DNA from: Thiodiazotropha sp040507245
Lineage (GTDB): Bacteria; Pseudomonadota; Gammaproteobacteria; Chromatiales; Chromatiaceae
Direction of reading: 5' to 3'
Length of the DNA stretch: 5,814 nucleotides
Assembly: GCA_040507245.1 (NCBI GenBank)
Contig: JBEVVH010000207.1
Location: forward strand, 1 to 5,814
Part shown: in pieces, positions 1 through 5,593 of the stretch
Layout: every line of letters begins with the position of its first letter
Position numbering within the stretch: the stretch's first letter is position 1
The notes under the pieces: generated by a model
Told to the model about the DNA's origin: nothing
The model's database searches: none
What the model saw: the letters and a program-made list of their open reading frames with translations, nothing else
Translations under genes and position numbers: made by a program

Positions 1-17
1 TCTTCGATCTCATGAAA

Positions 18-47
18 GATTTTGGGACATCCAAGTCCACCAAAATC
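18..47 (-). terminator. Possible weak transcription terminator hairpin after pgsA
   Basis: Perfect 8-bp arms GATTTTGG (18-25) and CCAAAATC (40-47) can be extended inward by GAC/GTC (26-28 with 35-37), leaving a 6-nt loop and a 2-nt bulge. Read on the minus strand, the stem is followed by CTTTC, a very short U-tract. It lies about 240 nt after the pgsA stop. It could end the uvrY-pgsA transcript, but the poor U-run and the AT-rich stem base keep this tentative. Confidence 0.3.
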
Positions 48-243
48 GATTCGATCTTTGACAGCCTATTAGTGCCCCGGCCGTCCCGGTTACTGACACT
101 ACGCGATGACTTCGCAAGCTCGTCACCGCTCCGTTGTCAGCTCCCGAATGACTGGACGTCGCGTTCGGATGCGATCTTTGGATCCCCTTTGGCGCCTACG
201 GCTCGTCGGGTTTCCAGTATCGCCTCGCGACTACCGGGGACTA

Positions 244-272
244 CCAGCCTTCGCTTCGCTTTCCCTGGCTGG
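244..272 (-). repeat. Inverted repeat just downstream of the pgsA stop
   Basis: CCAGCC (244-249) pairs with GGCTGG (267-272), with two further outer pairs (241-242 with 274-275) after one mismatch; the loop is 17 nt. On the minus strand it starts about 10 nt after the pgsA stop codon. No U-tract follows, so it is not a canonical intrinsic terminator. It could stabilise the 3' end of the message; that role is inferred. Confidence 0.35.
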
Positions 273-285
273 CAGCGACAGACTG

Positions 286-882
286 TCAAACGTCTGGATC
301 CTGTCTCTCCAGCGTCCCGCTGACCTGTCGCTCACCCAACAGGCTGGGCCAGGCGGCACGGATGTAGAGCACCATGGACCAGAGGGTGAGAATCGCAGCG
401 ATATACAGGAGGACGAAACCCACCGTGTAGATGGGGATGCCCCAAAGCGGTTCGTCATAGATCAGTAGCAGGATCGCCACCATCTGAACAGCAGTCTTGA
501 ATTTGCCGATCATTGAAACCGCCACCATTGCCCGGCCGCCCAACTCCGCCATCCACTCTCTCAGGGCTGAGATGGTGATCTCACGGCCAATGATCACAGC
601 TGCGGGAATGGCCAGTGCCGGTGTGGGTTCTGACTGCACCAGCAACAGCAATGAAACCGCCACCATGAGTTTGTCGGCAACCGGATCAAGAAATGCGCCA
701 AGTGGCGAAACCTGACCCCATTTTCTCGCCAGATAGCCATCCAGCCAGTCAGTCACCGCCGCAACGGAAAACACCAGCGCACAACTGAACCTCGCCCATT
801 CCACCGGCAGATAGAACAGCAACACAAACACTGGCACCAACACGATACGCAACAGTGTCAATATGTTGGGGATGTTCCACAT
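286..882 (-). CDS. pgsA: CDP-diacylglycerol--glycerol-3-phosphate 3-phosphatidyltransferase (PgsA)
   Basis: This enzyme joins CDP-diacylglycerol and sn-glycerol 3-phosphate to give phosphatidylglycerolphosphate and CMP, the committed step to phosphatidylglycerol and cardiolipin, in the inner membrane. The protein is 198 aa, close to the E. coli length (182). The CDP-alcohol phosphatidyltransferase signature DG-x2-AR-x8-G-x3-D-x3-D is complete: D48, G49, A52, R53, G62, D66 and D70, with D45 just before. Conserved IGREI (98-102) and GKFKT (126-130) segments follow. Hydrophobic stretches near 6-25, 33-44, 72-83, 91-98, 132-141 and 152-175 fit a multi-pass membrane protein. I chose the ATG at 880-882 because GAGAGG precedes it by 5 nt and MWNIPNILTLLRI is the usual family N-terminus; the open frame extends 14 codons further, to 924, without such support. 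It follows uvrC by 54 nt, as in other gammaproteobacteria. The last ~15 residues are a polar tail. Confidence 0.96.
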   Translation of the reverse strand: MWNIPNILTLLRIVLVPVFVLLFYLPVEWARFSCALVFSVAAVTDWLDGYLARKWGQVSPLGAFLDPVADKLMVAVSLLLLVQSEPTPALAIPAAVIIGREITISALREWMAELGGRAMVAVSMIGKFKTAVQMVAILLLIYDEPLWGIPIYTVGFVLLYIAAILTLWSMVLYIRAAWPSLLGERQVSGTLERQDPDV

Positions 883-888
883 AGTTAC
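883..888 (-). promoter_or_regulatory. Ribosome binding site that fixes the pgsA start
   Basis: On the minus strand the bases GAGAGGTAACT lead directly into the ATG at 882, placing a GAGG core (888-891 and neighbouring bases) 5 nt before the start. No comparable signal precedes the more upstream in-frame ATG at 924. This decides for the 198-residue form. Confidence 0.6.
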
Positions 889-936
889 CTCTCTGGATGG
901 CTCTGCAGAGGAATTCCTTTCCACTCCATCATGGTT

Positions 937-2748
937 TCAATCATGAAAGGCGCGATAGATCTGCTCTGCCAGAGAAACGCTGACGCCTTCCACCCGGGCG
1001 ATATCCTCAATCCCTGCCCGGGAAAGTTCCTGTAATCCCCCGAACTGCTTCATGAGCCGTTGACGTCGTTTGGGTCCGATGCCCGGTATCTCCTCGAGTA
1101 CGGAGTGTTGCCGGGTTTTTGCGCGCCGCTGCCGATGAGCCGTTATGGCGAAACGATGAGCCTCGTCGCGGATCTGTTGAATAAGGTGCAGTGCCGGTGA
1201 ATCTGGAGGCAGTATAATCGGTGCCTTTCGCCCCAACAAGAACAGACGCTCCATTCCTGCTTTCCGGTCCACCCCCTTGGCGACTCCCACCAGAGTCAGT
1301 CCGGAAATACCCAGTTCCTGCAAGCGCTCGTTGACCGTAGCCAGCTGTCCCTTGCCTCCGTCGATGAACAGCAGATCCGGCAAGGGCACCTCCCCCTTCT
1401 TGATTCGCTGGTATCGACGTTCCAGTACCTGCCCCATTGCCGCATAGTCGTCTCCCGCCATCACCCCTTCGATGTTATAACGGCGATAGTCCGACTTGAG
1501 GGGACCATCCTGATTGAATACCACGCAGGAACCCACCGTCGACTCGCCCCGTGTATGACTGATGTCGAAACACTCTATTCGTTCAGGTGCCGCCTCCAGG
1601 TCAAGCACCTGCTGGAGTGTAGCCAGCCTCAATTCCATGTCGCTGTTGGCATGGATGCGAGCCTGAAGTGCCAGACCGGCATTGTTGATCGCCATTGTCT
1701 GCCAGCGTGCCCTTTCCCCCCTGACCCGGTGACTCAGTCTGACCTGCCGTCCCGCCTGACGGCTTAAAACCTCTTCGAGCAGATCATGGTCCTCAAGTTC
1801 GAGGTTAAGAATCAATTCGTTGGGCACCGGCTTTTCCAGATAGTACTGTGACACGAATGCAGACAGTACCGATCGGCTGTCTGATCCGGCAGGAACTGAA
1901 GGATAGAACGACTTATTCCCCAGATTTCTCCCCGAGCGAATAAAAAACACCTGAATACACGCCGTGTTACCCTTCTTGGCCAGGGCAACGATGTCCAGGT
2001 CTCCTGCTTCACCACTGACATACTGGCGTTCTTGGGTGCGTCTCAGGCTCTTGATCTGATCCCGATATCGGGCGGCTTCCTCGTACGCGAGGGTTTTTGC
2101 CGCTTGTTCCATGCGCTGCACCAGCTCATCCACGACCTGGTTGGTTTTGCCTTCGAGAAACAGAATGGCATGCTGCACATCCTCCTGATAAGCCGATTCC
2201 CTGACCAGACCGACACAGGGAGCCGTACAACGCTTGATCTGATACTGCAGACAGGGTCTGGAACGGTTGCGGTAGAAGCTGTCCTCGCACTGGCGCACGG
2301 GAAAAAGCTTTTGCAGCAATTGGAGTGTCTCACGGGTAGAACTGGCGCTGGGATAGGGACCAAAATAGCGGCCTTTCCCGGTCCGCGCACCGCGTTTGAA
2401 TGACAGTGCGGGATAGGTTTGATCCGTCGATAAATAGATGTAGGGATAGCTTTTATCATCCCTCAGAAGGACATTGTAGCGGGGTTTGAGGGACTTGATC
2501 AGGTTGTTCTCGAGAATCAGCGCCTCAGCTTCGGTATGAGTGGCAACAATCTCTATGTCGACGATCTGTGAGACCATCACCTGGATGCGACGATTGAGGC
2601 TCCTGGTAAAGTAGCTGGAAACACGTTTTTTGAGATTTTTTGCCTTACCGACGTACAGGACCTTGCCCGCATCACCCAGCATGCGATAGACACCTGGCCG
2701 GCTGGTCAATGTCTTTAAAAAACGGGAGTGATCGAACCCGGAACTCAT
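937..2748 (-). CDS. uvrC: Excinuclease ABC subunit C (UvrC)
   Basis: UvrC makes both incisions around a bulky DNA lesion in nucleotide excision repair, after UvrA/UvrB mark the site. From the chosen start it is 603 aa (E. coli 610). In order: GIY-YIG nuclease (GVY 19-21, YVG 32-34, R42, E80) for the 3' cut; a four-cysteine cluster C154, C166, C174, C178, at the positions reported to bind an iron-sulfur cluster in E. coli UvrC; UVR motif (about 203-238) for UvrB contact; RNase H-like domain for the 5' cut with D395 (FDISH), D463 (IDGGKGQ) and H531 (EAHRFA); and two helix-hairpin-helix motifs at 550-603 (IPGIGPKRR, VEGVS). The frame stays open to an ATG at 2868, but those 40 residues do not resemble UvrC, while the ATG at 2746-2748 has GGAAG 5 nt upstream and begins where the family begins. 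Stop codon TGA. All catalytic residues appear intact. Confidence 0.97.
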   Translation of the reverse strand: MSSGFDHSRFLKTLTSRPGVYRMLGDAGKVLYVGKAKNLKKRVSSYFTRSLNRRIQVMVSQIVDIEIVATHTEAEALILENNLIKSLKPRYNVLLRDDKSYPYIYLSTDQTYPALSFKRGARTGKGRYFGPYPSASSTRETLQLLQKLFPVRQCEDSFYRNRSRPCLQYQIKRCTAPCVGLVRESAYQEDVQHAILFLEGKTNQVVDELVQRMEQAAKTLAYEEAARYRDQIKSLRRTQERQYVSGEAGDLDIVALAKKGNTACIQVFFIRSGRNLGNKSFYPSVPAGSDSRSVLSAFVSQYYLEKPVPNELILNLELEDHDLLEEVLSRQAGRQVRLSHRVRGERARWQTMAINNAGLALQARIHANSDMELRLATLQQVLDLEAAPERIECFDISHTRGESTVGSCVVFNQDGPLKSDYRRYNIEGVMAGDDYAAMGQVLERRYQRIKKGEVPLPDLLFIDGGKGQLATVNERLQELGISGLTLVGVAKGVDRKAGMERLFLLGRKAPIILPPDSPALHLIQQIRDEAHRFAITAHRQRRAKTRQHSVLEEIPGIGPKRRQRLMKQFGGLQELSRAGIEDIARVEGVSVSLAEQIYRAFHD

Positions 2749-2757
2749 TTCATCTTC
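2749..2757 (-). promoter_or_regulatory. Ribosome binding site that decides the uvrC start
   Basis: Read on the minus strand, GTGGAAGATGAAATG places GGAAG 5 nt before the ATG at 2748. A more upstream in-frame ATG (2868) has only CAGG directly abutting it, too close to act as a normal site. The in-frame GTG four codons upstream of 2748 is part of this signal and is not a better start. Confidence 0.55.
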
Positions 2758-2795
2758 CACTGCTGAATCTGGACTGTCCGGAGACTGGGAGCATG

Positions 2796-2827
2796 GGCTT
2801 TCATCGCGCCATGATAGCGCGATAGCC
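2796..2827 (-). repeat. Hairpin in the leader of uvrC
   Basis: On the plus strand: GGCT (2796-2799), TTC bulge, ATCGCGC (2803-2809), 7-nt loop, GCGCGAT (2817-2823), AGCC (2824-2827). That is 11 base pairs with one 3-nt bulge and no mismatch, about 50 nt upstream of the uvrC ATG. There is no U-tract after it on the minus strand, so it is not an intrinsic terminator. It could be an mRNA-stabilising or processing element, or an operator; the role is unknown. Confidence 0.55.
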
Positions 2828-2881
2828 TGAAGATTAAGACCCTGCGGAGGTAACGGACCTGAAAGCATCCTGCCGGCCTGC

Positions 2882-2925
2882 CCGGTCGTTCGATTGACGA
2901 GACCCGGTCACGCTCGATCGACCGG
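2882..2925 (-). repeat. Two competing inverted repeats after the uracil-DNA glycosylase gene
   Basis: A long imperfect dyad pairs 2882-2893 with 2914-2925 (11 of 12 positions, one T-T mismatch, 20-nt loop). A shorter perfect dyad pairs CCGGTC (2904-2909) with GACCGG (2920-2925). Both use the same right arm, so only one can form at a time. Viewed otherwise, 2881-2899 and 2903-2923 are imperfect tandem copies beginning CCCGGTC. The element starts 10 nt beyond the glycosylase stop. No U-tract follows on the minus strand. The arrangement resembles attenuator-like alternative folding, but that is inference. Confidence 0.5.
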
Positions 2926-2934
2926 CATATTCAA

Positions 2935-3564
2935 TCAGCTGTCCAACAGCTTCCGGGCGCGTCGGAACACCTGTTGAAACATCCGCGGTGTCAATCGGCC
3001 GGTTTGGGTGTTGTAGCGGCTGCAATGATAGGAATCGATCAAGGTCAGGCCATCATCGAACCGATGTTCGCCGGCATGGGAGAAAGGATAGGCTTTCTGG
3101 CGCTGTCCCAAGGCCTTGACCACGGCCTGATGGGCAATTGAACCCAGTGCCACAACAACCCCGCCCTCGGGCACCTCCTGCAACTCGCGTTTCAGAAAAT
3201 CATTGCACTGATTGATCTCCTGACCGATCGGTTTGTTCTGAGGCGGCAAGCACTTGACCGCGTTGGTGATGCGGCAGTTGCGCAGCTTCAGCCCATCATC
3301 CCGGGCTGTGGATACGGGCCGATTTGAAAATCCGAAATCGTGCAGGGTCTGGTACAGAAGAATTCCGGCGTGGTCCCCGGTGAATGGTCTACCGCTGGCA
3401 TTTGCACCGTGCATACCCGGAGCAAGTCCGACCACCAGCAGATCGGCCATTTCATCTCCGAAAGGCGCCACAGGAGCCGCGTGATAGTCGGGGTGATCTT
3501 TGCGCACCTGGCACAGAAAAGCGGCAAGCCGCGGACAGCGTCGACAGGCGGGATCAAACGACAT
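2935..3564 (-). CDS. Type-5 uracil-DNA glycosylase (UDGb family, iron-sulfur)
   Basis: The enzyme removes uracil, and in characterised family-5 members other deaminated bases, from DNA to start base excision repair. The 209-aa protein carries GLAPGMHGANASGRPFTGD (46-64), the family-5 form of motif A, which has no polar residue where family 4 has GEAPG; D64 is part of this block. A second motif, YHCSRYNTQTGRLTP (179-193, with H180 and N185), matches the H-x-S-x2-N plus TGRLT pattern of family 5. Cysteines 7, 10, 105 and 120 are spaced as the 4Fe-4S ligands of the family 4/5 glycosylases. The start ATG (3562-3564) overlaps the uvrY stop by one base (TGATG). The nearest Shine-Dalgarno-like AAGGA is about 15 nt away, so translation probably depends on coupling to uvrY. 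Its place between uvrY and uvrC suggests co-expression with excision repair. The family call is from motifs; substrate range is not visible. Confidence 0.9.
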   Translation of the reverse strand: MSFDPACRRCPRLAAFLCQVRKDHPDYHAAPVAPFGDEMADLLVVGLAPGMHGANASGRPFTGDHAGILLYQTLHDFGFSNRPVSTARDDGLKLRNCRITNAVKCLPPQNKPIGQEINQCNDFLKRELQEVPEGGVVVALGSIAHQAVVKALGQRQKAYPFSHAGEHRFDDGLTLIDSYHCSRYNTQTGRLTPRMFQQVFRRARKLLDS

Positions 3565-4211
3565 CAGTTCTTGTCGCTGTCCTTGAGGATCCCGTGTCTG
3601 TAAGCCAGCCGGGTGAGTTCAACATCGTTCTTGATATCGAGTTTCTCGTAAATGCGTTGACGGTAGGTGCTGACTGTTTTAGGGCTGAGTGAAAGGATAT
3701 CCGAGATTTCCTGGTTTTTCTGGCCTTCAAGAATCTGCAACAGAACCTGGGTCTCCCTGGATGAAAGCACTTTAAAAGGGTTGTCAGAGTTACCCTGCCA
3801 CTCCGTCAGGGTGTGTTTCCTGGCCACATCGGAGGCAATGTAGTACTGGCCGTTATGCACAGCTCGAATCGCCCGCAACATCTCGTCCGCGGGGCAACCT
3901 TTGGTGAGAAAACCCATTGCACCCACTTCATGCAGACGTGACGGAAATGGATCATCATCGAGGACCGTCAGGGCAATGACCTTAAGATCCGGTTTGACAC
4001 GCAACACCCGCCGGGTCGCCTCTATACCGCCCATTCCCGGCATGTTGACGTCCATCAAAACAACATCAGGTGAGGTTTTCTTAACCAGATCAATAGCTTC
4101 CTCCCCAGTCGAGGCCTCGCCCGCCACCTCTATGTCTGCTGAATTATCGAGTATTCCTTTGACCCCGGTTCTGATCAGTTCGTGATCATCAACCAGTAGA
4201 ACTTTTATCAT
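3564..4211 (-). CDS. uvrY: LuxR/FixJ-family response regulator UvrY (GacA/SirA)
   Basis: This is the DNA-binding partner of the BarA/GacS sensor kinase. In known relatives, phosphorylated protein activates the CsrB/RsmZ-type small RNAs that sequester CsrA/RsmA. The 215-aa protein has a receiver domain (1-120) with acidic pair D8-D9, phosphoacceptor D54 (VVLMDVNMPG), T82 and K104 (FLTKG), and a LuxR-type helix-turn-helix at about 146-210 (LSSRETQVL, NQEISDILSLSPKTVSTYRQRIYEKL). It resembles E. coli UvrY end to end. The ATG at 4209-4211 gives the standard MIKVLLVDDHE start, with GAAGAG 8 nt upstream. A three-codon ATG CAA AAA TGA (4219-4208) overlaps the start, but the Shine-Dalgarno abuts that ATG, so it is unlikely to be translated. 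It heads the cluster with the glycosylase, uvrC and pgsA. No sensor kinase gene is nearby, as is usual for this regulator. Confidence 0.94.
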   Translation of the reverse strand: MIKVLLVDDHELIRTGVKGILDNSADIEVAGEASTGEEAIDLVKKTSPDVVLMDVNMPGMGGIEATRRVLRVKPDLKVIALTVLDDDPFPSRLHEVGAMGFLTKGCPADEMLRAIRAVHNGQYYIASDVARKHTLTEWQGNSDNPFKVLSSRETQVLLQILEGQKNQEISDILSLSPKTVSTYRQRIYEKLDIKNDVELTRLAYRHGILKDSDKN

Positions 4212-4384
4212 TTTTGCATCTCTTCAGGTCCCTCTTCCCTCTACCCCGGGAAAACCGGGCAGGCAGTGCTCAGACAGGCTGTCCGACTGCAGTCTCAAGC
4301 GTTTTAAATTTACCCCAATCCACCCGGTTCGGCGAGTCTTTTAATTAACGAAGATATCGTATACCTCGTGATTCCATACACCTA
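4212..4384 (-). promoter_or_regulatory. Leader and probable promoter region of the uvrY cluster
   Basis: These 173 nt separate the DUF1249 gene from uvrY. The upstream half (about 4302-4360) has AT-rich blocks such as TTTTAATTAA and TTTTAAATTT, the likeliest promoter zone, though no strong -35/-10 pair can be named. Closer to the gene are an imperfect dyad GCAGT/ACTGC (4263-4267 with 4286-4290) containing GACAG-G-CTGTC (4273-4283), and a hairpin CCCGG/CCGGG (4245-4249 with 4255-4259). Between that hairpin and the Shine-Dalgarno (4220-4225) the minus strand is purine-rich with two GGGA copies (4239-4236 and 4232-4229). Confidence 0.4.
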
Positions 4385-4879
4385 TCAGGGCATTTCACTC
4401 ACTGCCATGCAATCATCGGAAATCCGTTTGTCCAGGCTGAACCGGTGACCGGATTTGAGGCAATACTGGAGCCATTTCGAGAGAAAGAGATTGATTCTCC
4501 AGCGTTGAGCGCGGGTAGGATTGTGGCCCCATTTCTGCAGCGGCAAGGCCGATTGGCGCAGATCCAGTACATCGATCTGACGGGAGTCATGATAAACCCT
4601 GAGCATCGCATCCGGATCGGGATAGTCACCTATGCTGTGACTGAAATAGTAGGTCATGTGGATCAAGCTGGTGTAGGGCGTCTGCTCGAGAATCTCGAGA
4701 TACAGATCCATACCTTCCTCCAAGCAGGACTGCGCTCGTCCTGACATCTGGTTCAGATCCGGTGCCATCCGCATCAGCAGGCGGTAGTTTTCTTCACTCG
4801 GGTCGAGAACCATGCCCATGGTCGGTTGTGTTGTAAACAACCGATTGAAACTCCAGGGATAGTCAGGGCTTTTTTGCAT
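4385..4879 (-). CDS. DUF1249 family protein (YqiB-like), function unknown
   Basis: The 164-aa soluble protein matches the DUF1249/YqiB family of gammaproteobacteria, whose function is not established. Family-like blocks are ENYRLLMRMAPDL (30-42), PYTSLIHMTYYF (68-79), MLRVYHDSRQIDVLDL (92-107, with the conserved VYHDSR core) and RWRINLFLSKWLQYCLKSGH (126-145). E. coli YqiB is about 140 aa. This copy has roughly 20 extra N-terminal residues and a 15-residue C-terminal tail. An in-frame TGA lies six codons upstream of the ATG at 4877-4879, so that ATG is the furthest possible start. It lacks a clear Shine-Dalgarno; internal ATGs at codons 21 and 23, just before the conserved core, remain possible. 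No signal peptide or membrane segment is seen. In E. coli the gene sits near nudF and cpdA; here it sits 173 nt upstream of uvrY, same strand, so read-through is possible but not shown. Confidence 0.85.
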   Translation of the reverse strand: MQKSPDYPWSFNRLFTTQPTMGMVLDPSEENYRLLMRMAPDLNQMSGRAQSCLEEGMDLYLEILEQTPYTSLIHMTYYFSHSIGDYPDPDAMLRVYHDSRQIDVLDLRQSALPLQKWGHNPTRAQRWRINLFLSKWLQYCLKSGHRFSLDKRISDDCMAVSEMP

Positions 4880-4978
4880 CGGACAGAAGTGATTTCAAAG
4901 GAAAGGCAATCGCATGTGGTGTAATGGCTGCTGAGCTTAAGGTTTTGACAGCTCGACATGACACATGACTGCGGCCAT

Positions 4979-4984
4979 ATTGTA
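4979..4984 (-). promoter_or_regulatory. Possible -10 element upstream of the DUF1249 gene
   Basis: On the minus strand these bases read TACAAT, five of six matches to the sigma-70 -10 consensus, in an AT-rich patch about 100 nt before the gene. No convincing -35 hexamer stands at 16-18 nt, so the call is weak. Confidence 0.22.
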
Positions 4985-5013
4985 TTGTTGAACTTTATTA
5001 CGGCTTACCCGCC

Positions 5014-5035
5014 ACCAGATAAACCGGAGTCTGGT
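5014..5035. repeat. Short inverted repeat in the thioredoxin-DUF1249 gap
   Basis: Perfect 6-bp arms ACCAGA and TCTGGT enclose a 10-nt loop that itself contains CCGG. No T-run follows on either strand, so it is not an obvious terminator. An operator or chance symmetry are both possible. Confidence 0.3.
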
Positions 5036-5211
5036 CAAGTCGCGGATGGTGTCGTTAACAGCACTGCACAACCAGACAACGCCTCGATTTACCACGTCGA
5101 AGCATTCCCAAGCAGCAAATCCCTGGTGAGCGATATCCGTGCCGCCCCTCCTCAGCAGAGTACAGCCGGATGTATCACTCGTAGGCTGACAAGCCAGTCA
5201 GATCAACAGAA

Positions 5212-5580
5212 TCAGCTTTTTTGCTGTTCTGCCTCAATCTGCGCCCTGACTTCGTCCATATCCAGTTCACCGGCTTTGCCCAGCAATTCCCGGAACGCGG
5301 ATTCCGGCAGCGCCCCTGGCTGGGAAAAGATAATGATACTGTCGCGGAAAATCATCAGGGTCGGTATGGAACGGACCTGGAAATGCATCGCCAGTTCCTG
5401 TTCTTCCTCTGTATTGACCTTGCCGAAAACGATATCCGGATGATCCTCTGCAACTTTCTCGTAGGTTGGCGCGAAGGAGCGACATGGCCCGCACCACGGC
5501 GCCCAGAAGTCGATGATTACAAATCCGTTTCCGGTAATGGTGGATTCAAAGTTCTCTTTAGTAAGTTCGATTACTGCCAC
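5212..5580 (-). CDS. Thioredoxin with short C-terminal extension
   Basis: A cytoplasmic thiol-disulfide oxidoreductase that passes electrons from thioredoxin reductase to protein disulfides. From the GTG start it is 122 aa. The fold signature is complete: FWAPWCGPC with active cysteines C30 and C33, buried acid D24, and the cis-proline loop SIPT (P73). The body aligns with TrxA, but a charged helical tail (about 105-122, LDMDEVRAQIEAEQQKS) makes it longer than E. coli TrxA (109 aa). The frame is open to an ATG at 5613, yet the GTG at 5578-5580 has AAGGGG 7 nt upstream and gives the usual VAVIELTKENF beginning, so I prefer it. No signal peptide is present, which argues against a periplasmic Dsb or TlpA protein. 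It is separated from the next gene by over 300 nt and is probably transcribed alone. Which trx paralogue it is cannot be decided, so no symbol is given. Confidence 0.92.
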   Translation of the reverse strand: MAVIELTKENFESTITGNGFVIIDFWAPWCGPCRSFAPTYEKVAEDHPDIVFGKVNTEEEQELAMHFQVRSIPTLMIFRDSIIIFSQPGALPESAFRELLGKAGELDMDEVRAQIEAEQQKS

Positions 5581-5587
5581 GTAACAG

Positions 5588-5593
5588 CCCCTT
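5588..5593 (-). promoter_or_regulatory. Ribosome binding site that selects the GTG start of thioredoxin
   Basis: The minus strand reads AAGGGG, then seven bases, then GTG at 5580. This strong purine-rich site falls inside the longer open frame from 5613, showing that initiation at the internal GTG is more likely than at the upstream ATG. Confidence 0.6.

Larger units (their letters stand above)
1..285. other. Gene-free, structured or repeat-like DNA downstream of pgsA
   Basis: I see no gene that can be supported here. In E. coli tRNA genes follow pgsA, but no cloverleaf or T-arm sequence is visible. The stretch is dense in short symmetries: GATTTTGG/CCAAAATC (18-25 with 40-47), ATCGA/TCGAT (45-55), TAGTG/CACTA (70-74 with 97-101) enclosing two CCGG blocks, a GACTACC direct repeat (229-235 and 239-245), and CCAGCC/GGCTGG (244-249 with 267-272). 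A plus-strand frame is open across it (12-323) but runs into the end of pgsA, has no good ribosome binding site, and has arginine- and serine-rich low-complexity character, so I treat it as non-coding. A decayed dispersed repeat or a structured 3' untranslated region is possible; this is inference. Confidence 0.5.
4880..5211. other. Gene-free region between thioredoxin and DUF1249
   Basis: No supported gene, tRNA or known small RNA is seen in these 332 nt. A plus-strand frame (from 4958) runs into the thioredoxin gene and is its antisense shadow. The region has few GGA motifs on the minus strand, which argues against a CsrB/RsmZ-type RNA despite the nearby uvrY. It holds an inverted repeat ACCAGA/TCTGGT (5014-5019 with 5030-5035), a short CTGAC/GTCAG dyad (5186-5190 with 5197-5201) just after the thioredoxin stop with no U-tract, and a possible promoter near 4979-4984 for the DUF1249 gene. 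Confidence 0.5.

Noticed and set aside
1..285. tRNA genes expected downstream of pgsA by analogy with E. coli
   Set aside because: No acceptor stem, anticodon arm or GTTCRA-type T-arm could be found on either strand.
12..323. Plus-strand open frame of 103 codons after pgsA
   Set aside because: It overlaps the 3' end of pgsA antisense, has no convincing ribosome binding site and no recognisable domain; composition looks like translated repeat DNA.
2749..2868. N-terminal extension of UvrC by 40 residues
   Set aside because: The residues do not resemble UvrC, the ATG at 2868 lacks a properly spaced ribosome binding site, and the stretch contains a strong hairpin.
4212..4384. LexA (SOS) box in front of the repair cluster
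   Set aside because: The nearest match, CTG followed by CAG, has 8 rather than 10 bases between and lacks the AT-rich centre.
4880..5211. CsrB/RsmZ-type regulatory RNA or a GacA upstream activating site near uvrY
   Set aside because: There are only a few scattered GGA motifs on the minus strand and no TGTAAG/CTTACA palindrome.
4958..5443. Plus-strand open frame of 161 codons
   Set aside because: Its second half is antisense to thioredoxin and the first half shows no domain or ribosome binding site; treated as a shadow.
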